A DNA stretch of 64,000 nucleotides, taken from Chromobacterium haemolyticum. Lineage in GTDB: Bacteria > Pseudomonadota > Gammaproteobacteria > Burkholderiales > Chromobacteriaceae. This document shows positions 1 through 9,011 of this stretch, one piece after another. The translations under genes were made by a program, and so were the position numbers. A model generated the notes under the pieces. It was given only the letters and a program-made list of their open reading frames with translations, had not been told where the DNA came from and made no database searches. The stretch spans positions 186,001 through 250,000 of the forward strand of contig NZ_MUKU01000001.1 in the NCBI RefSeq assembly GCF_002081825.1. The letters run 5' to 3'. Each line of letters starts with the position of its first letter. The stretch's first letter is position 1.

Positions 1-2
1 AC

Positions 3-1703
3 GTTGACATGCAGCAAGTGTTGGATGCCGTGAATAGGCTTCAGGCCACACCATGGCAAGTTAACTCAAAAGTCTTAGACGTTGCTCGCTCTCTATGGCG
101 GGATGGCTTTACAGGTGGGGCGGGCCTTCCTGGGATAGAGCCATTAATCCCGAAAGATAAAGCAGAGGCAAGAAAGGTATTTCCAGACTTACCAGAGTCG
201 GCCACAGAGGAGGAGATAAAGGCTTACAGGAAAAAGAAAACTGAACTGTATAAAGCTGAGAATAGAAGGGCTTCACGGGCTTTAAGGGTTACAGGGATTA
301 TAGAAACAGCACAAACCTTTAGGCACGAACCAAAGATTTACATGCCGCACTCTCTAGATACTCGCGGTAGACTTTATCCCATTCCTGCATTTAATCCACA
401 AGGCGACGACCTCACTAAATCCCTTCTTATTTTCGCCAGTGCCGGCCCTATTGGTACAGAAGAAAACTTAAAGCTCTTCAAGATGCATGGGGCGAATGTC
501 TTCGGGCATGACAAGTGGTCAATCAAAGAGCGCGTAAAGTGGGTAGATGAAAACTCAGAGCTTTTACTAGAAGTTTCCGAAGACCCTAAAGGAACCTATT
601 CCTATTGGTCCAAGGCAGATAGCCCGTTTTGTTTTCTCGCCTTCTGTTTCGAGTACGCCGGTTATATTCGTGATGGTCTTTCATTTGAGTCTCGCATTGT
701 CCTGGCCTTTGACGGCTCCTGTTCAGGTATTCAGCACTTTAGCGCCATGTTGCGTGATGCAGTAGGCGGGCATGCCGTTAATCTTGTAGCAGGCGGTGAA
801 CGCCAAGACATCTATCAACTTGTAGCCGATAGATGCATGCGCCTGGTAGCCGCAGATGCTGAGAATGGAAGTGGAGATGTCACAGAGACACGAGACTATG
901 ACGGGGAGAAAGTCGAAGTAACAAAGTTTGGGAGTAAGACGCTTGCGCAGCAGTGGCTAATGTTCGGCATTGAACGCAACACAGTAAAGCGCTCCGTGAT
1001 GACCTTGGCTTATGGCTCCAAAGAATACGGATTCCGTGAGCAAGTACTGGAAGACACTATCCAGCCAGCCATGGAAATGGGGGCGATGCCCTTTAGCTCT
1101 GCAAATCAAGCGGCGGGCTATCTGGCACATTTGATTTGGACTTCTGTTCAGTCCGTAGTCGTTAAGGCTGTGGAGGCAATGAAGTGGCTCCAAAAGGCTG
1201 CGGGGGTGATTTCTAAAGCTAATCATCCTATCAAGTGGTTTACACCTGATGGAATGCCCGTGCAGCAGTTCTATTACCAGATGGAGTCGAAGCGGGTCCA
1301 ATTCATCATAGGCGGAACTAGACGGCTATTCACTGTTGTTGAGGGCACGGCGACAGTTAATCCAGTTAAACAGGCGTCAGGTATTGCACCGAACTTTGTT
1401 CATAGCCTGGATGGTTGCCACATGCGCATGACGATTAATCACTGTCATGACAAAGAGGGTATCAGGAATTTCGGAATGATCCATGATTCTTTTGGCACCT
1501 CAGCGGATAAGGCCGTAGCGATGTTCAAGGGGGTCCGCGCCACGATGGTACGGCTTTATGATGAATTTGATCCTTTGGCGGCATTCGCCACACGCATTAA
1601 GGCCACGCTAGATGAAAATCTTGCTCAGCAAATTGAAGCCCTTCCACAAAAAGGCAGCTTAGACCTTCACGGCATTCTTGAGTCTGAATTCGCCTTCACT
1701 TGA
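3..1703 (+). CDS. T7-type single-subunit DNA-dependent RNA polymerase, C-terminal part (5' end outside window)
   Basis: Transcribes the phage middle and late genes from phage-specific promoters. The frame is open from the window edge, so this is about the last 565 of an expected ~880 residues. Visible family motifs: the DGSCSGIQHFSAMLRD segment (palm Asp, codon at 711), KRSVMTLAYG (fingers Lys and Tyr, near 985-1015), PNFVHSLDG, and HDSFG with the second catalytic Asp (near 1485). The specificity-loop segment (about 1290-1345) keeps the T7 R746 and R756 equivalents by my alignment but has Gln in place of Asn748 and Phe in place of Gln758, which fits a promoter unlike that of T7. A hairpin and a phage-type promoter follow directly. 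Confidence 0.97.
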   Translation, partial: VDMQQVLDAVNRLQATPWQVNSKVLDVARSLWRDGFTGGAGLPGIEPLIPKDKAEARKVFPDLPESATEEEIKAYRKKKTELYKAENRRASRALRVTGIIETAQTFRHEPKIYMPHSLDTRGRLYPIPAFNPQGDDLTKSLLIFASAGPIGTEENLKLFKMHGANVFGHDKWSIKERVKWVDENSELLLEVSEDPKGTYSYWSKADSPFCFLAFCFEYAGYIRDGLSFESRIVLAFDGSCSGIQHFSAMLRDAVGGHAVNLVAGGERQDIYQLVADRCMRLVAADAENGSGDVTETRDYDGEKVEVTKFGSKTLAQQWLMFGIERNTVKRSVMTLAYGSKEYGFREQVLEDTIQPAMEMGAMPFSSANQAAGYLAHLIWTSVQSVVVKAVEAMKWLQKAAGVISKANHPIKWFTPDGMPVQQFYYQMESKRVQFIIGGTRRLFTVVEGTATVNPVKQASGIAPNFVHSLDGCHMRMTINHCHDKEGIRNFGMIHDSFGTSADKAVAMFKGVRATMVRLYDEFDPLAAFATRIKATLDENLAQQIEALPQKGSLDLHGILESEFAFT

Positions 1704-1720
1704 CACCACAATCACACAGA

Positions 1721-1750
1721 CGCCAAAGCCCTTGAATGGGCTTTTGGTGT
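1721..1750 (+). terminator. Hairpin after the RNA polymerase gene
   Basis: CGCCAAAGCCC and GGGCTTTTGGTG form an imperfect stem around a six-base loop, with only a short T run after it. It lies between the polymerase stop and the first phage-type promoter, where it could end early (host polymerase) transcription or act as a processing site. The short T tract makes the terminator call tentative. Confidence 0.5.
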
Positions 1751-1759
1751 TTCTACGTC

Positions 1760-1777
1760 TAATTACACACACTAGAG
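1760..1777 (+). promoter_or_regulatory. Phage RNA polymerase promoter, copy 1
   Basis: TAATTACACACACTAGAG followed by AAAGGAGA. The core is shared with copies ending at 13435 and 31439. Aligned on CACTA it matches the T7 promoter layout (CACTATA then GGGAGA in T7; CACTAGA then GAAAGG here), placing +1 at the G at 1777. It starts the block of replication genes, as the phi1 promoters do in T7. The function is inferred from motif recurrence and position. Confidence 0.8.
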
Positions 1778-1789
1778 AAAGGAGACTCC

Positions 1790-1969
1790 ATGTCCCGCTT
1801 TGCTGAATCCGCGACGTTTGAATCTGAATCCAAAGAGGTATTAACCGCCCGCAGTGTTCAGGCCCAAAGCCCGAATGCTGGTCGTGTCTTTGAAGCAACT
1901 GTCACATTCCCGAACCGTGAAGGCGTGCAACGCATTGACGCCGATGAAATTGACCAAAAGGAGAAGTAA
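1790..1969 (+). CDS. Hypothetical phage protein, 59 aa
   Basis: ATG with GGAGACTCC just upstream; 59 codons, then TAA at 1967-1969. Acidic and polar, with no motif I recognise (begins MSRFAESATF). It is the first gene after the promoter at 1760, the position held by gene 1.1 in T7, but I see no similarity that would justify that name. The good Shine-Dalgarno sequence and tight packing (3 bases to the next gene) support it being real. Confidence 0.7.
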   Translation: MSRFAESATFESESKEVLTARSVQAQSPNAGRVFEATVTFPNREGVQRIDADEIDQKEK

Positions 1970-1972
1970 GAA

Positions 1973-2224
1973 ATGAACGCAAAACAACGTCGCCAGTCCT
2001 TCCGCAAAAATTCCAATGGCCCAAAGGCAAACGGAGTGCCATGGAGTGTAAATGTTGAGATTGACGAGCATATGGTCATGCACATTGAAGCAGAGAAAGA
2101 GGTGTCGAAAATTAAAGACCTGATCCGTGCAGATGTAGCCATTACTCTTACGCGAAAGCCCGAAACACGCACCGAGCGGTTTAAAGCAGCATGGGTGGCA
2201 ATCAAGAGAGCACTTAAAAAGTAA
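1973..2224 (+). CDS. Hypothetical basic phage protein, 83 aa
   Basis: Starts 3 bases after the previous stop; the Shine-Dalgarno AAGGAGAAG overlaps the end of that gene, suggesting coupled translation. The protein is Lys/Arg rich at both ends (MNAKQRRQSFRK and a C-terminal KRALKK) around a mixed central part. No known family recognised. It lies between the first middle promoter and the DNA ligase gene, where T7 carries small host-takeover genes; function unknown. Confidence 0.7.
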   Translation: MNAKQRRQSFRKNSNGPKANGVPWSVNVEIDEHMVMHIEAEKEVSKIKDLIRADVAITLTRKPETRTERFKAAWVAIKRALKK

Positions 2225-2233
2225 AGGGCTGCT

Positions 2234-3139
2234 ATGGCTAAGAAGCCAATTTTTACGCACGTTGAGCCGCAGCTTGCTGTTTCTTTTAACCGCAGTGCCG
2301 TTGAAAAAATTATTAGGGAGAAGGGACGGGTTCGAGTCGATGCCAAAATTGATGGTATTCGGTGTGTGGTAATCCGCGATGTCGATGGTGTGTATCATGC
2401 AATTTCACGCAAGGGAATTTTGATAAAGTCATTAGCGAAGATTGTGGATGATACATTTCAAAGGCTCTACATCCCTGATGGACTCTGTGTTGATTGTGAG
2501 GTCGTTATAAGGGGACTGCCCTTTGAAGAACTATCTGGAACGATTCGCCGTGATGAGTTGATCCCTAATGAGTTAATCAGCTCAGTAATGTTTTATCCCA
2601 TCGCAATGGTTGGCAAGGCTGCAATGGCAGGGCTTGCAGCTATAGAGGCGGAGCCAAGTCTTGATGCTTTCAAAATTACTGCCCTGCTTTTCAGTAGGCA
2701 CATCGCACACATCCCATTTACTTACGCCTACCACATTGATGATGTTTTTAACGCATACAACACTTTCCGAAGCTTAGGGTATGAAGGGGCGATGGTTAAA
2801 GATGTTTCAGACATCTACAAGAACGGCAAGAAAGTTGGCTGGTGGAAGATCAAGCCAAGCGAAACGGTAGATGGTGTCATTGTCGGCGTAGAAGAGGGAG
2901 AGGGGAAATATCTAGGAAGCCTGGGAGCCTTCAAAGTCAGGCTTGAAGATGGGCGGTTTACCTCTATAGGTTCTGGCATTTCGGATGAAGACCGCGTAGC
3001 CGCGTGGGCGAATCCAGAGATGTTCATTGGTCGTTACGTTGAGATTAAGTTTATGGAAAAGACATTAGCAGGAAATCCACGCCATCCGGTACTTAAAGCG
3101 TTTCGTGATCTTAACTATTCGAAAGGAAGCAAGCTGTGA
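2234..3139 (+). CDS. ATP-dependent DNA ligase (T7 gp1.3 type)
   Basis: Seals nicks during phage replication and recombination using ATP. Adenylation motif AKIDGIR is at residues 37-43, with Lys38 as nucleophile; motif III appears as VDCE (Glu89), motif IV as YEGAMVKD (183-190), and motif V as WWKIKP (Lys205, Lys207). The remainder, from about 215, fits the C-terminal OB-fold. At 301 residues it is somewhat shorter than T7 ligase (359). Position directly after two small genes behind the first middle promoter matches T7. The last 4 bases overlap the GTG start of the next gene. Confidence 0.93.
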   Translation: MAKKPIFTHVEPQLAVSFNRSAVEKIIREKGRVRVDAKIDGIRCVVIRDVDGVYHAISRKGILIKSLAKIVDDTFQRLYIPDGLCVDCEVVIRGLPFEELSGTIRRDELIPNELISSVMFYPIAMVGKAAMAGLAAIEAEPSLDAFKITALLFSRHIAHIPFTYAYHIDDVFNAYNTFRSLGYEGAMVKDVSDIYKNGKKVGWWKIKPSETVDGVIVGVEEGEGKYLGSLGAFKVRLEDGRFTSIGSGISDEDRVAAWANPEMFIGRYVEIKFMEKTLAGNPRHPVLKAFRDLNYSKGSKL

Positions 3140-3384
3140 AAGTGTTTGATGTAAAAGAAATTGAATATACCCAAGTGACCCGAGGTGAGCGCGTTCACCG
3201 CCTTTGGCGTCTCGGCGTAGGTCCGTGCGGTAAAGAAGTCATTCAGATTAAAGCGGTTGTGGGGAGACAGTTCTTACAGACCCAACAAGTAACGGCGTGT
3301 GGGGAAGTTAAATCGTTCTTTGTTCCGCTTTCGCACATTATTTCTACAATTCAAATCACCACGAAAGAAAGTGAGGCCGTGTAA
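3136..3384 (+). CDS. Hypothetical phage protein, 82 aa
   Basis: GTG start overlaps the ligase stop (GTGA), and its own TAA overlaps the next ATG (TAATG), so it sits inside a translationally coupled string. The protein starts MKVFDVKEIEYTQV and looks like a small mixed beta protein; no known family recognised. Confidence 0.65.
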   Translation: MKVFDVKEIEYTQVTRGERVHRLWRLGVGPCGKEVIQIKAVVGRQFLQTQQVTACGEVKSFFVPLSHIISTIQITTKESEAV

Positions 3385-3821
3385 TGCTCGAGCATGTACT
3401 AGGCATCCGCAGCAATGACCGAGCAGGTCGTACATCATGGCATGGCGCCCTAGCGAATAAATCGAGCACTCTTGAGAATAGAGAATGTTCGCTCTCGGAA
3501 AAAGACCACAAGTGTCTCTCTGAGGCTGATGCGGCTTCTATTCTCAACGCTGGCATCAGCGCCATGAAAGACCGTGCGGCTGTCAGGGACGATGCAAAAA
3601 AAGCTGAGCGCAGCATGAAACGCACTGTTGAAGCGTTCAATGCGCTGACCGGGTCCAGTATGACAGAGGTTCACGGATGGCAGTTCATGGCTGTTCTTAA
3701 GCTGGCGCGGGCCAATGGCGGCAACTTCCATCTTGATGACTATGTGGATGGTGCGGCTTACATGGCCTTGGCGGGTGAGAGCGCTTCGGAGGAAAACACC
3801 AAAACGCTACCCAATATTTAA
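3384..3821 (+). CDS. DUF6378-like phage protein, 145 aa
   Basis: The C-terminal third has the pattern WQFMAVLKLARANGG followed by DDYVDGAAYMALAGE, characteristic of the DUF6378 family found in many tailed phages; no activity is established for it to my knowledge. The N-terminal ~60 residues are polar and not recognised. It starts on the last base of the previous gene's stop and is followed by the single-stranded-DNA-binding protein gene, so a link to replication is plausible but only inferred. Confidence 0.7.
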   Translation: MLEHVLGIRSNDRAGRTSWHGALANKSSTLENRECSLSEKDHKCLSEADAASILNAGISAMKDRAAVRDDAKKAERSMKRTVEAFNALTGSSMTEVHGWQFMAVLKLARANGGNFHLDDYVDGAAYMALAGESASEENTKTLPNI

Positions 3822-3847
3822 CTTAATCACAAAAGGAGAATTTATAT

Positions 3848-4474
3848 ATGGCAAAAGTAAAACTGATCAAAATGGTGTCCGGTCGCGCCCTGGCGGTGTT
3901 TCCGTCTGTGGAGAAGGAAGAAGTGTATGAAGGCAAGGGCCAGGATAAGCGTGTTATCAGCTTTGTGCAGGAAGATGGCAAGCTGGACAAGAAGATCATC
4001 AGCGCATGCGAAGAGGCCTGGGAGGCAATCAAAGACAACCCGGAATCGTTCGGAGTGAAGGGCAAGGCGCTTAAGCAGGTGCTGGCAGACCCGGAAGACT
4101 TCGACAAGCCCCAAATGCCCTGGAAGGAGAACAAGGACGGCGATACCCAGTTCAAGGCCACTTGCAACCATCTGGATACTCGCACGGATGAGCCGCGTAA
4201 GGTGCCTGTCTTCGATGGCCGCGCCAAGCCCACCGCTGCGATTGTGACCCATGGCAGCACTGTAAAAGTAGAGTTCGCCATCCAGCCCTACGTGGTGTCG
4301 GATCGTGTATACGGCGTCAAACTGCGCATGGACACGGTACAGCTGATCAAGCAGGGCGATGGCGTAGGCGGCAGCAATCCCTATGATGTTGAAGACGATG
4401 CGGAAGAGTTGGACGACTCCGCAGCGGCTGGTAACGCCTACAGCGATGAAGACAGCGAACTGGCCGATTACTGA
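3848..4474 (+). CDS. Single-stranded DNA-binding protein (T7 gp2.5 type)
   Basis: Coats ssDNA and coordinates polymerase and primase-helicase at the fork. 208 residues against 232 in T7. The body contains MPWKENKDGDTQFKA, and the last ~30 residues form a strongly acidic tail (YDVEDDAEELDD to DEDSELADY), the gp2.5 hallmark used to contact the polymerase and helicase; the terminal residue is Tyr where T7 has Phe. AAAGGAG precedes the ATG. Directly upstream of endonuclease I, the same order as T7 genes 2.5 and 3. Confidence 0.9.
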   Translation: MAKVKLIKMVSGRALAVFPSVEKEEVYEGKGQDKRVISFVQEDGKLDKKIISACEEAWEAIKDNPESFGVKGKALKQVLADPEDFDKPQMPWKENKDGDTQFKATCNHLDTRTDEPRKVPVFDGRAKPTAAIVTHGSTVKVEFAIQPYVVSDRVYGVKLRMDTVQLIKQGDGVGGSNPYDVEDDAEELDDSAAAGNAYSDEDSELADY

Positions 4475-4476
4475 GA

Positions 4477-4941
4477 ATGGCGGGAAGCTTCTTTAACCGA
4501 AAAGGAGGGTGGAGCAAGCACAACAAAGGTGAGTATCGAAGCGGGCTTGAAGATGCAATCTGCACCTCTTTGGAGTCTAAAGCCATCCCTGTAGTGTATG
4601 AGGCCTTTTATCTTGATTACACCATTCCAGAAAGCGGCCACAAGTACACCCCTGATTTCATCTTGCCCAACGGCATCATCATTGAGTCTAAAGGCCGCTT
4701 TATGCCTGAGGACCGTAAAAAGCATCTACTGATCAAGGCGCAATACCCTGATATAGATATCCGATTTGTATTCAGCAATCCCAACGCCAAGCTCTATACA
4801 GGCAGTCCCACGTCTTATGCCGCTTGGTGCGCAAAAGAAGGATTTCAGTTTGCAAAGAAAGAAATTCCCATTGACTGGATCAAAGAGCCTAAGAAGGCGC
4901 TGCATCCCGCCTTGAAGGAGAAGAAAAGTAAGAAAGGATAA
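4477..4941 (+). CDS. Endonuclease I, Holliday junction resolvase (T7 gp3 type)
   Basis: Resolves branched DNA and helps degrade host DNA. The sequence follows T7 gp3 closely: FRSGLED-like YRSGLED with Glu25, YTPDF with Asp60, ESKG with Glu70 and Lys72, each offset by five from the T7 catalytic set E20/D55/E65/K67. DRKKHLLIKAQYPDIDIRFVF and GSPTSYAAWC are also conserved. 154 residues (149 in T7), ending in a Lys-rich tail. Two bases separate it from the SSB gene. Confidence 0.95.
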   Translation: MAGSFFNRKGGWSKHNKGEYRSGLEDAICTSLESKAIPVVYEAFYLDYTIPESGHKYTPDFILPNGIIIESKGRFMPEDRKKHLLIKAQYPDIDIRFVFSNPNAKLYTGSPTSYAAWCAKEGFQFAKKEIPIDWIKEPKKALHPALKEKKSKKG

Positions 4942-4948
4942 TTGACCA

Positions 4949-5392
4949 ATGGCTTTTAAAGAGCGAAAGGAAACCAAATTTATCGCTGTTCATTGCAGCG
5001 CCACTAAGCCAAGCCAGAATTTCGAGGCATCGGACATCCGCCGAATGCACTTACAGCGCGGTTGGATGGATATTGGCTACCACGTAGTCATTACCCGCAG
5101 CGGCGAGGTTCAGAGCGGTAGAGACATTGAAGCTATCGGCGCACATGTTGAAGGCTTCAACGCCGTTTCCGTGGGGGTGTGTTTGATTGGCGGCGTTTCT
5201 GAGAAGGACGCAAAGACTCCTGAGAACAATTTCACACCTGAGCAATTCAAGGGATTGAAGACTGTATTGAAGTCTCTCAAAGAAATGTACCCGCAAGCTG
5301 AAATCCTGGGGCACCGCGATTTCCCGAAGGTGGCTAAGGCGTGTCCGAGCTTTGACGTTAAGGACTGGCTGAAACAGGAAGGCATCGCCTAA
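4949..5392 (+). CDS. N-acetylmuramoyl-L-alanine amidase, T7 lysozyme (gp3.5) type
   Basis: Zinc amidase that cleaves the peptidoglycan amide bond at lysis; the T7 homologue also binds and inhibits the phage RNA polymerase. Zinc ligands His15 (VHCSATKPSQN), His122 and Cys132 (GHRDFP and ACPSFD) are all present, as are Tyr44 and Lys130, matching T7 H17/H122/C130/Y46/K128. 147 residues. It is the only muralytic enzyme near the replication genes and probably the endolysin. The stop overlaps the primase ATG by one base. Confidence 0.95.
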   Translation: MAFKERKETKFIAVHCSATKPSQNFEASDIRRMHLQRGWMDIGYHVVITRSGEVQSGRDIEAIGAHVEGFNAVSVGVCLIGGVSEKDAKTPENNFTPEQFKGLKTVLKSLKEMYPQAEILGHRDFPKVAKACPSFDVKDWLKQEGIA

Positions 5393-7050
5393 TGAGCTTC
5401 GAGGCATCAGAGGGCGCTCTACGCACGCACCTGCCTTGTGACGATTGCGGGTCTTCTGATGGCCTCGCAGAGTATGCAGAGAGTACCTACTGCTTTGTCT
5501 GTGAGAAATACACGCCTATCGAAGATACCTCAAACCGTCCACGAAATAAACGAATGAAAGGGGACATGGAGAAACTTTTAGATAGTGCTGATGGGGTCTT
5601 TGCGGACATTAAGAGCCGTGGGCTATCTCGAAAAACTTGTGAACGATACGGGTATTGGCAAGGTAAGTATTCAGGAAAGCCCGTTCAGGTTGCCGATATC
5701 CGCGACTTGGATGGCACTTTGATTCATCAAAAACTTAGATTTGCCGGAAAAGAGTTTTTAACCCTTGGGGGCACGCCAAAGGTTTTTGTCGGCCAGCATT
5801 TGTTCCCAGCCAAAGGCCGCAAGGTAGTTATCACTGAGGGCGAAATAGACATGCTAACTATCGCCCAACTTGACGGATGTAAATGGCCGGTCGTGTCTGT
5901 TCCAGCTGGAGCAGGCTCCGCCAAGAAGGTTTTTAAGGAGCAGTATGAATGGCTGATAGGGTTTGATGAAGTCGTAATCGCATTTGATATGGATGAACCA
6001 GGGAGAGAAGCCGCGATTGAATGCGCTTTAATTCTTCCTCCTGGCAAGGCAAAGCTGCTGATCCTTACCGAAAAAGACGCAAATAAAATGATGTCTGAGG
6101 GCAAGGAGCAAGAGCTACGTAATGCCCTATGGAATCCACAGCCTTACCGCCCTGATGGCATCTTGAATGGCTCTTCCCTGAAAGACCGCATCAAGACTCT
6201 GGGGAAGGTTAAAGGCCTTTCTTGGCCAAAAGCTTGGGAGGGAATGCCAATTGTTGAATATACCCGTTGTATTCCTGAGAAGCGTCTTATTACTATCGGC
6301 GCTGGCTCTGGTGTTGGTAAGTCTACTCTTACACGCTTTTTGTCGTATTTCATCGGCGTACAGCACCACACAAAAGTGGGCATGGTTTATTTGGAAGAAG
6401 GCGCTGAAGAAACCGGACAGGCGTTGATGTCGTATCACTGCGGCAAACGCCTTCATCTTGAGGATGTTGACAATGAAACTTGGGAGGAAGCATTTAATGC
6501 CACTTTGGGTACTGGTAATTTCTGCCTATATGATGCTTTTGGCAGCGTCGAGTCCGATAATCTTCTTAGTCGCATACGCTATTTGGCGGTTGCGGAGGAG
6601 TGCAAATACATCATCCTTGACCATATCAGCATTGCCATCAGCGGACTTGAAGGGAACGGTGACGAGAGGAAGCTGATTGACAAACTGATGACTGAGCTTC
6701 GATGCATCGTAGAAGAAACGGGCTGCACAATATTTGTTGTATCCCATCTTACCCGAAAGAGCGGACAGGGCGCAGTTGCGCATGAAGAGGGCGGGCAAGT
6801 CTCAACTAAAGATTTTCGTGGCTCTGGTGCAATTTTACAGCTTTCTGATGTCACTTTTGGTCTTGAGAGAAATACCCAAGATCCGATTTTAAGAGATTAC
6901 ACGACAGTAAGGGTTCTCAAAGTTCGCTATACCGGTCTTTCCGGCATTGGCGGCTATCTTTATTTTGACCATCAAACAGGGAGGCTAAACCCGGTATCTG
7001 AGTTGCCAGCGAGTGGCGACGGCGGATATCAGAATGAGGAGGGATATTAA
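5392..7050 (+). CDS. Bifunctional DNA primase/helicase (T7 gp4 type)
   Basis: Unwinds DNA at the fork and makes primers. The N-terminal zinc motif has Cys16, Cys19, Cys34 and Cys37; the TOPRIM primase domain shows TEGEIDML (Glu149, Glu151) and DMDEPG (199-204); the DnaB-like helicase has Walker A GAGSGVGKST (303-312) and a later ILDHISIA Walker B-type segment. 552 residues (566 in T7). T7 makes a helicase-only form from an internal start at residue 64; here Met55 and Met59 follow the zinc domain, with GGGG only two bases before Met59, so a short form is possible but not well supported. Confidence 0.96.
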   Translation: MSFEASEGALRTHLPCDDCGSSDGLAEYAESTYCFVCEKYTPIEDTSNRPRNKRMKGDMEKLLDSADGVFADIKSRGLSRKTCERYGYWQGKYSGKPVQVADIRDLDGTLIHQKLRFAGKEFLTLGGTPKVFVGQHLFPAKGRKVVITEGEIDMLTIAQLDGCKWPVVSVPAGAGSAKKVFKEQYEWLIGFDEVVIAFDMDEPGREAAIECALILPPGKAKLLILTEKDANKMMSEGKEQELRNALWNPQPYRPDGILNGSSLKDRIKTLGKVKGLSWPKAWEGMPIVEYTRCIPEKRLITIGAGSGVGKSTLTRFLSYFIGVQHHTKVGMVYLEEGAEETGQALMSYHCGKRLHLEDVDNETWEEAFNATLGTGNFCLYDAFGSVESDNLLSRIRYLAVAEECKYIILDHISIAISGLEGNGDERKLIDKLMTELRCIVEETGCTIFVVSHLTRKSGQGAVAHEEGGQVSTKDFRGSGAILQLSDVTFGLERNTQDPILRDYTTVRVLKVRYTGLSGIGGYLYFDHQTGRLNPVSELPASGDGGYQNEEGY

Positions 7051-7053
7051 TGT

Positions 7054-8997
7054 ATGAGGCTTAAAGGCAAGCCATTTGTCGTCTTTGATATCGAAACTAA
7101 TGGCCTGTTAGTTACTGTAAACAAGTTTCACTGCGGAGTTGTCTACGACTCCATTGCGGACAAGTACATCCGGTTTCGTCCGGGTGAACTGCAAAGCTTA
7201 GTCAGCTATATCAAAGAGCGCCAGCAGATGGGCTTTGTGGCGGTAGCGCATAATGGCATTAAGTATGATGTGCCCGCCATAAACAAAATTCTGGGCAGCG
7301 AAGCTCTTCAAGAAATGTTCAATCCTCTCTTTGTTGATACCTTGGTTCTTTCCCGTCTTATCTTTTCCCATTTGAAGACGATGGGAGCGGAGATATCTAA
7401 CTGGAAGAGGGGGAAAATACCAGGGAAACTTTACGGCTCACATAGCCTTAAGGCCTGGGGCTATCGCTTAGGAGAGCTTAAAGGCGACTATGGCGAGCAA
7501 GAAGAGGCATGGAGTTTCTTTAATGAAGACATGCTTGACTACTGCGAGCAGGACGTAAGAGTTACCAAGAAGCTTTACCTGCTGTTGGTTTCTAAAGACT
7601 ACTCTGATGCGGCTATTACGCTTGAGCACAAAGCAGCGTGGCTCTTGGCGAAGATGGAGCGCAACGGCTTCCCCTTTGACACAGCGGGGGGGCTGAGGCT
7701 TGCAGACACACTGCAAGAACGCTTCAACGAGCTTGAGAAAATCCTAAAGGCCGCAGCGCCACGCATCCCAGATAAGGTTTTTGTCCCTAAGCGTGATAAC
7801 GCCAAGATGGGATACAAGGCCGGCGTGGGCATCCAGCGCTACAAAGACTTTAACCCTGGCAGCCGGCAGCAGATTATGTGGCTGCTTGAAAATCTTTTCG
7901 AGTACATGCCTGACAACCATGAACTCTATCGGGAGAAGGGTGAACTGGATGAGGATGGGCGGCCTGTCACCAAAACGACCCTCAAGCTTGACGATGCCAC
8001 TTTTAAGTTCATTGCCACAGACCAGGAAGCCCCCGCTGAGCTTCGACAATTTGCGGAGATTCTAAGCGAATACTTCATGTTGTCGAAGCGCCTGGGCCAG
8101 CTTGCTGATGGTAAGGCCGCATGGCTGAAGGTAGTGACGCCTGAAGGGTTCATTCACGGGGCTGTCAATCCTAACGGCGCTGTAACGGGGCGTGCTACGC
8201 ATTCCGCGCCAAACATGGGGCAGGTGCCTGCGGGCCGGGCGGCGTATGGCCCTGAATGCCGTTCGCTGTTTGGGCCGAATGAGCGTTTTAGAGGATGGGT
8301 GCAGGTTGGCACGGACGCTTCCGGTCTAGAGCTTCGCTGTCTTGCGCACTTCATGCATGAGTTCGACCAGGGCGAATACGCATATGAAGTCGTTAATGGA
8401 GATATCCATACCAAGAACCAGCGCGCCGCAGGGCTTCCAAGCCGTGACAACGCGAAGACATTTATCTATGCGTATTTGTACGGCGCTGGTGATGAAAAGA
8501 TTGGCAAGATTGTTCGTAAGGGGGCGTCTGAAGGTAAGGCGTTGAAGGCTGCCTTTCTGGAGCAAACCCCCGCGCTTGGTGATCTTAAAGATTCAATTGC
8601 CGAACAGCTGGGCGCGCACTTCGATGTCAAGAAGCGCAAAGTAGTTTTAACGCGCAATTACCTCGTAGGCCTTGATGGCCGTCATGTTCATGTTCGCAGC
8701 AATCACGCGGCTTTAAATACCCTTTTGCAATCTGCGGGCGCGCTTGTGTGCAAGTACTGGATTGTGCGCACTGATGAATTGTTGCGAGAGCGCGGCTATT
8801 TGCATGGCTGGGAGGGCGACTATGCCTATATGGCGTGGGTGCATGATGAAATGCAGATTGCCTGTAGAAAAGAGATTGCTGAAGAAGTCATTCAGATAGC
8901 TCAACTGGCAATGCGGGAAACAGAAGCTTATTTTAATTTTAAAGTCCAGCTGGACGCCGATGGAAAGATTGGCGCGAACTGGAAAGATTGTCACTGA
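7054..8997 (+). CDS. DNA polymerase, family A (T7 gp5 type)
   Basis: Replicative polymerase with an N-terminal 3'-5' exonuclease (FDIETNG, residues 11-17) and a C-terminal polymerase domain: TDASGLELRCLAHFM (motif A), RDNAKTFIYAYLYGAGDEKIG (motif B region) and VHDEMQ (motif C). 647 residues against 704 in T7. Most of the deficit lies between the thumb helix and FNPGSRQ (about 29 residues here, about 64 in T7), the part that carries the thioredoxin-binding insert in T7. Start ATG at 7054 is four bases after the helicase stop. Confidence 0.96.
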   Translation: MRLKGKPFVVFDIETNGLLVTVNKFHCGVVYDSIADKYIRFRPGELQSLVSYIKERQQMGFVAVAHNGIKYDVPAINKILGSEALQEMFNPLFVDTLVLSRLIFSHLKTMGAEISNWKRGKIPGKLYGSHSLKAWGYRLGELKGDYGEQEEAWSFFNEDMLDYCEQDVRVTKKLYLLLVSKDYSDAAITLEHKAAWLLAKMERNGFPFDTAGGLRLADTLQERFNELEKILKAAAPRIPDKVFVPKRDNAKMGYKAGVGIQRYKDFNPGSRQQIMWLLENLFEYMPDNHELYREKGELDEDGRPVTKTTLKLDDATFKFIATDQEAPAELRQFAEILSEYFMLSKRLGQLADGKAAWLKVVTPEGFIHGAVNPNGAVTGRATHSAPNMGQVPAGRAAYGPECRSLFGPNERFRGWVQVGTDASGLELRCLAHFMHEFDQGEYAYEVVNGDIHTKNQRAAGLPSRDNAKTFIYAYLYGAGDEKIGKIVRKGASEGKALKAAFLEQTPALGDLKDSIAEQLGAHFDVKKRKVVLTRNYLVGLDGRHVHVRSNHAALNTLLQSAGALVCKYWIVRTDELLRERGYLHGWEGDYAYMAWVHDEMQIACRKEIAEEVIQIAQLAMRETEAYFNFKVQLDADGKIGANWKDCH

Positions 8998-9011
8998 GGA
9001 GGTTTAAATAT

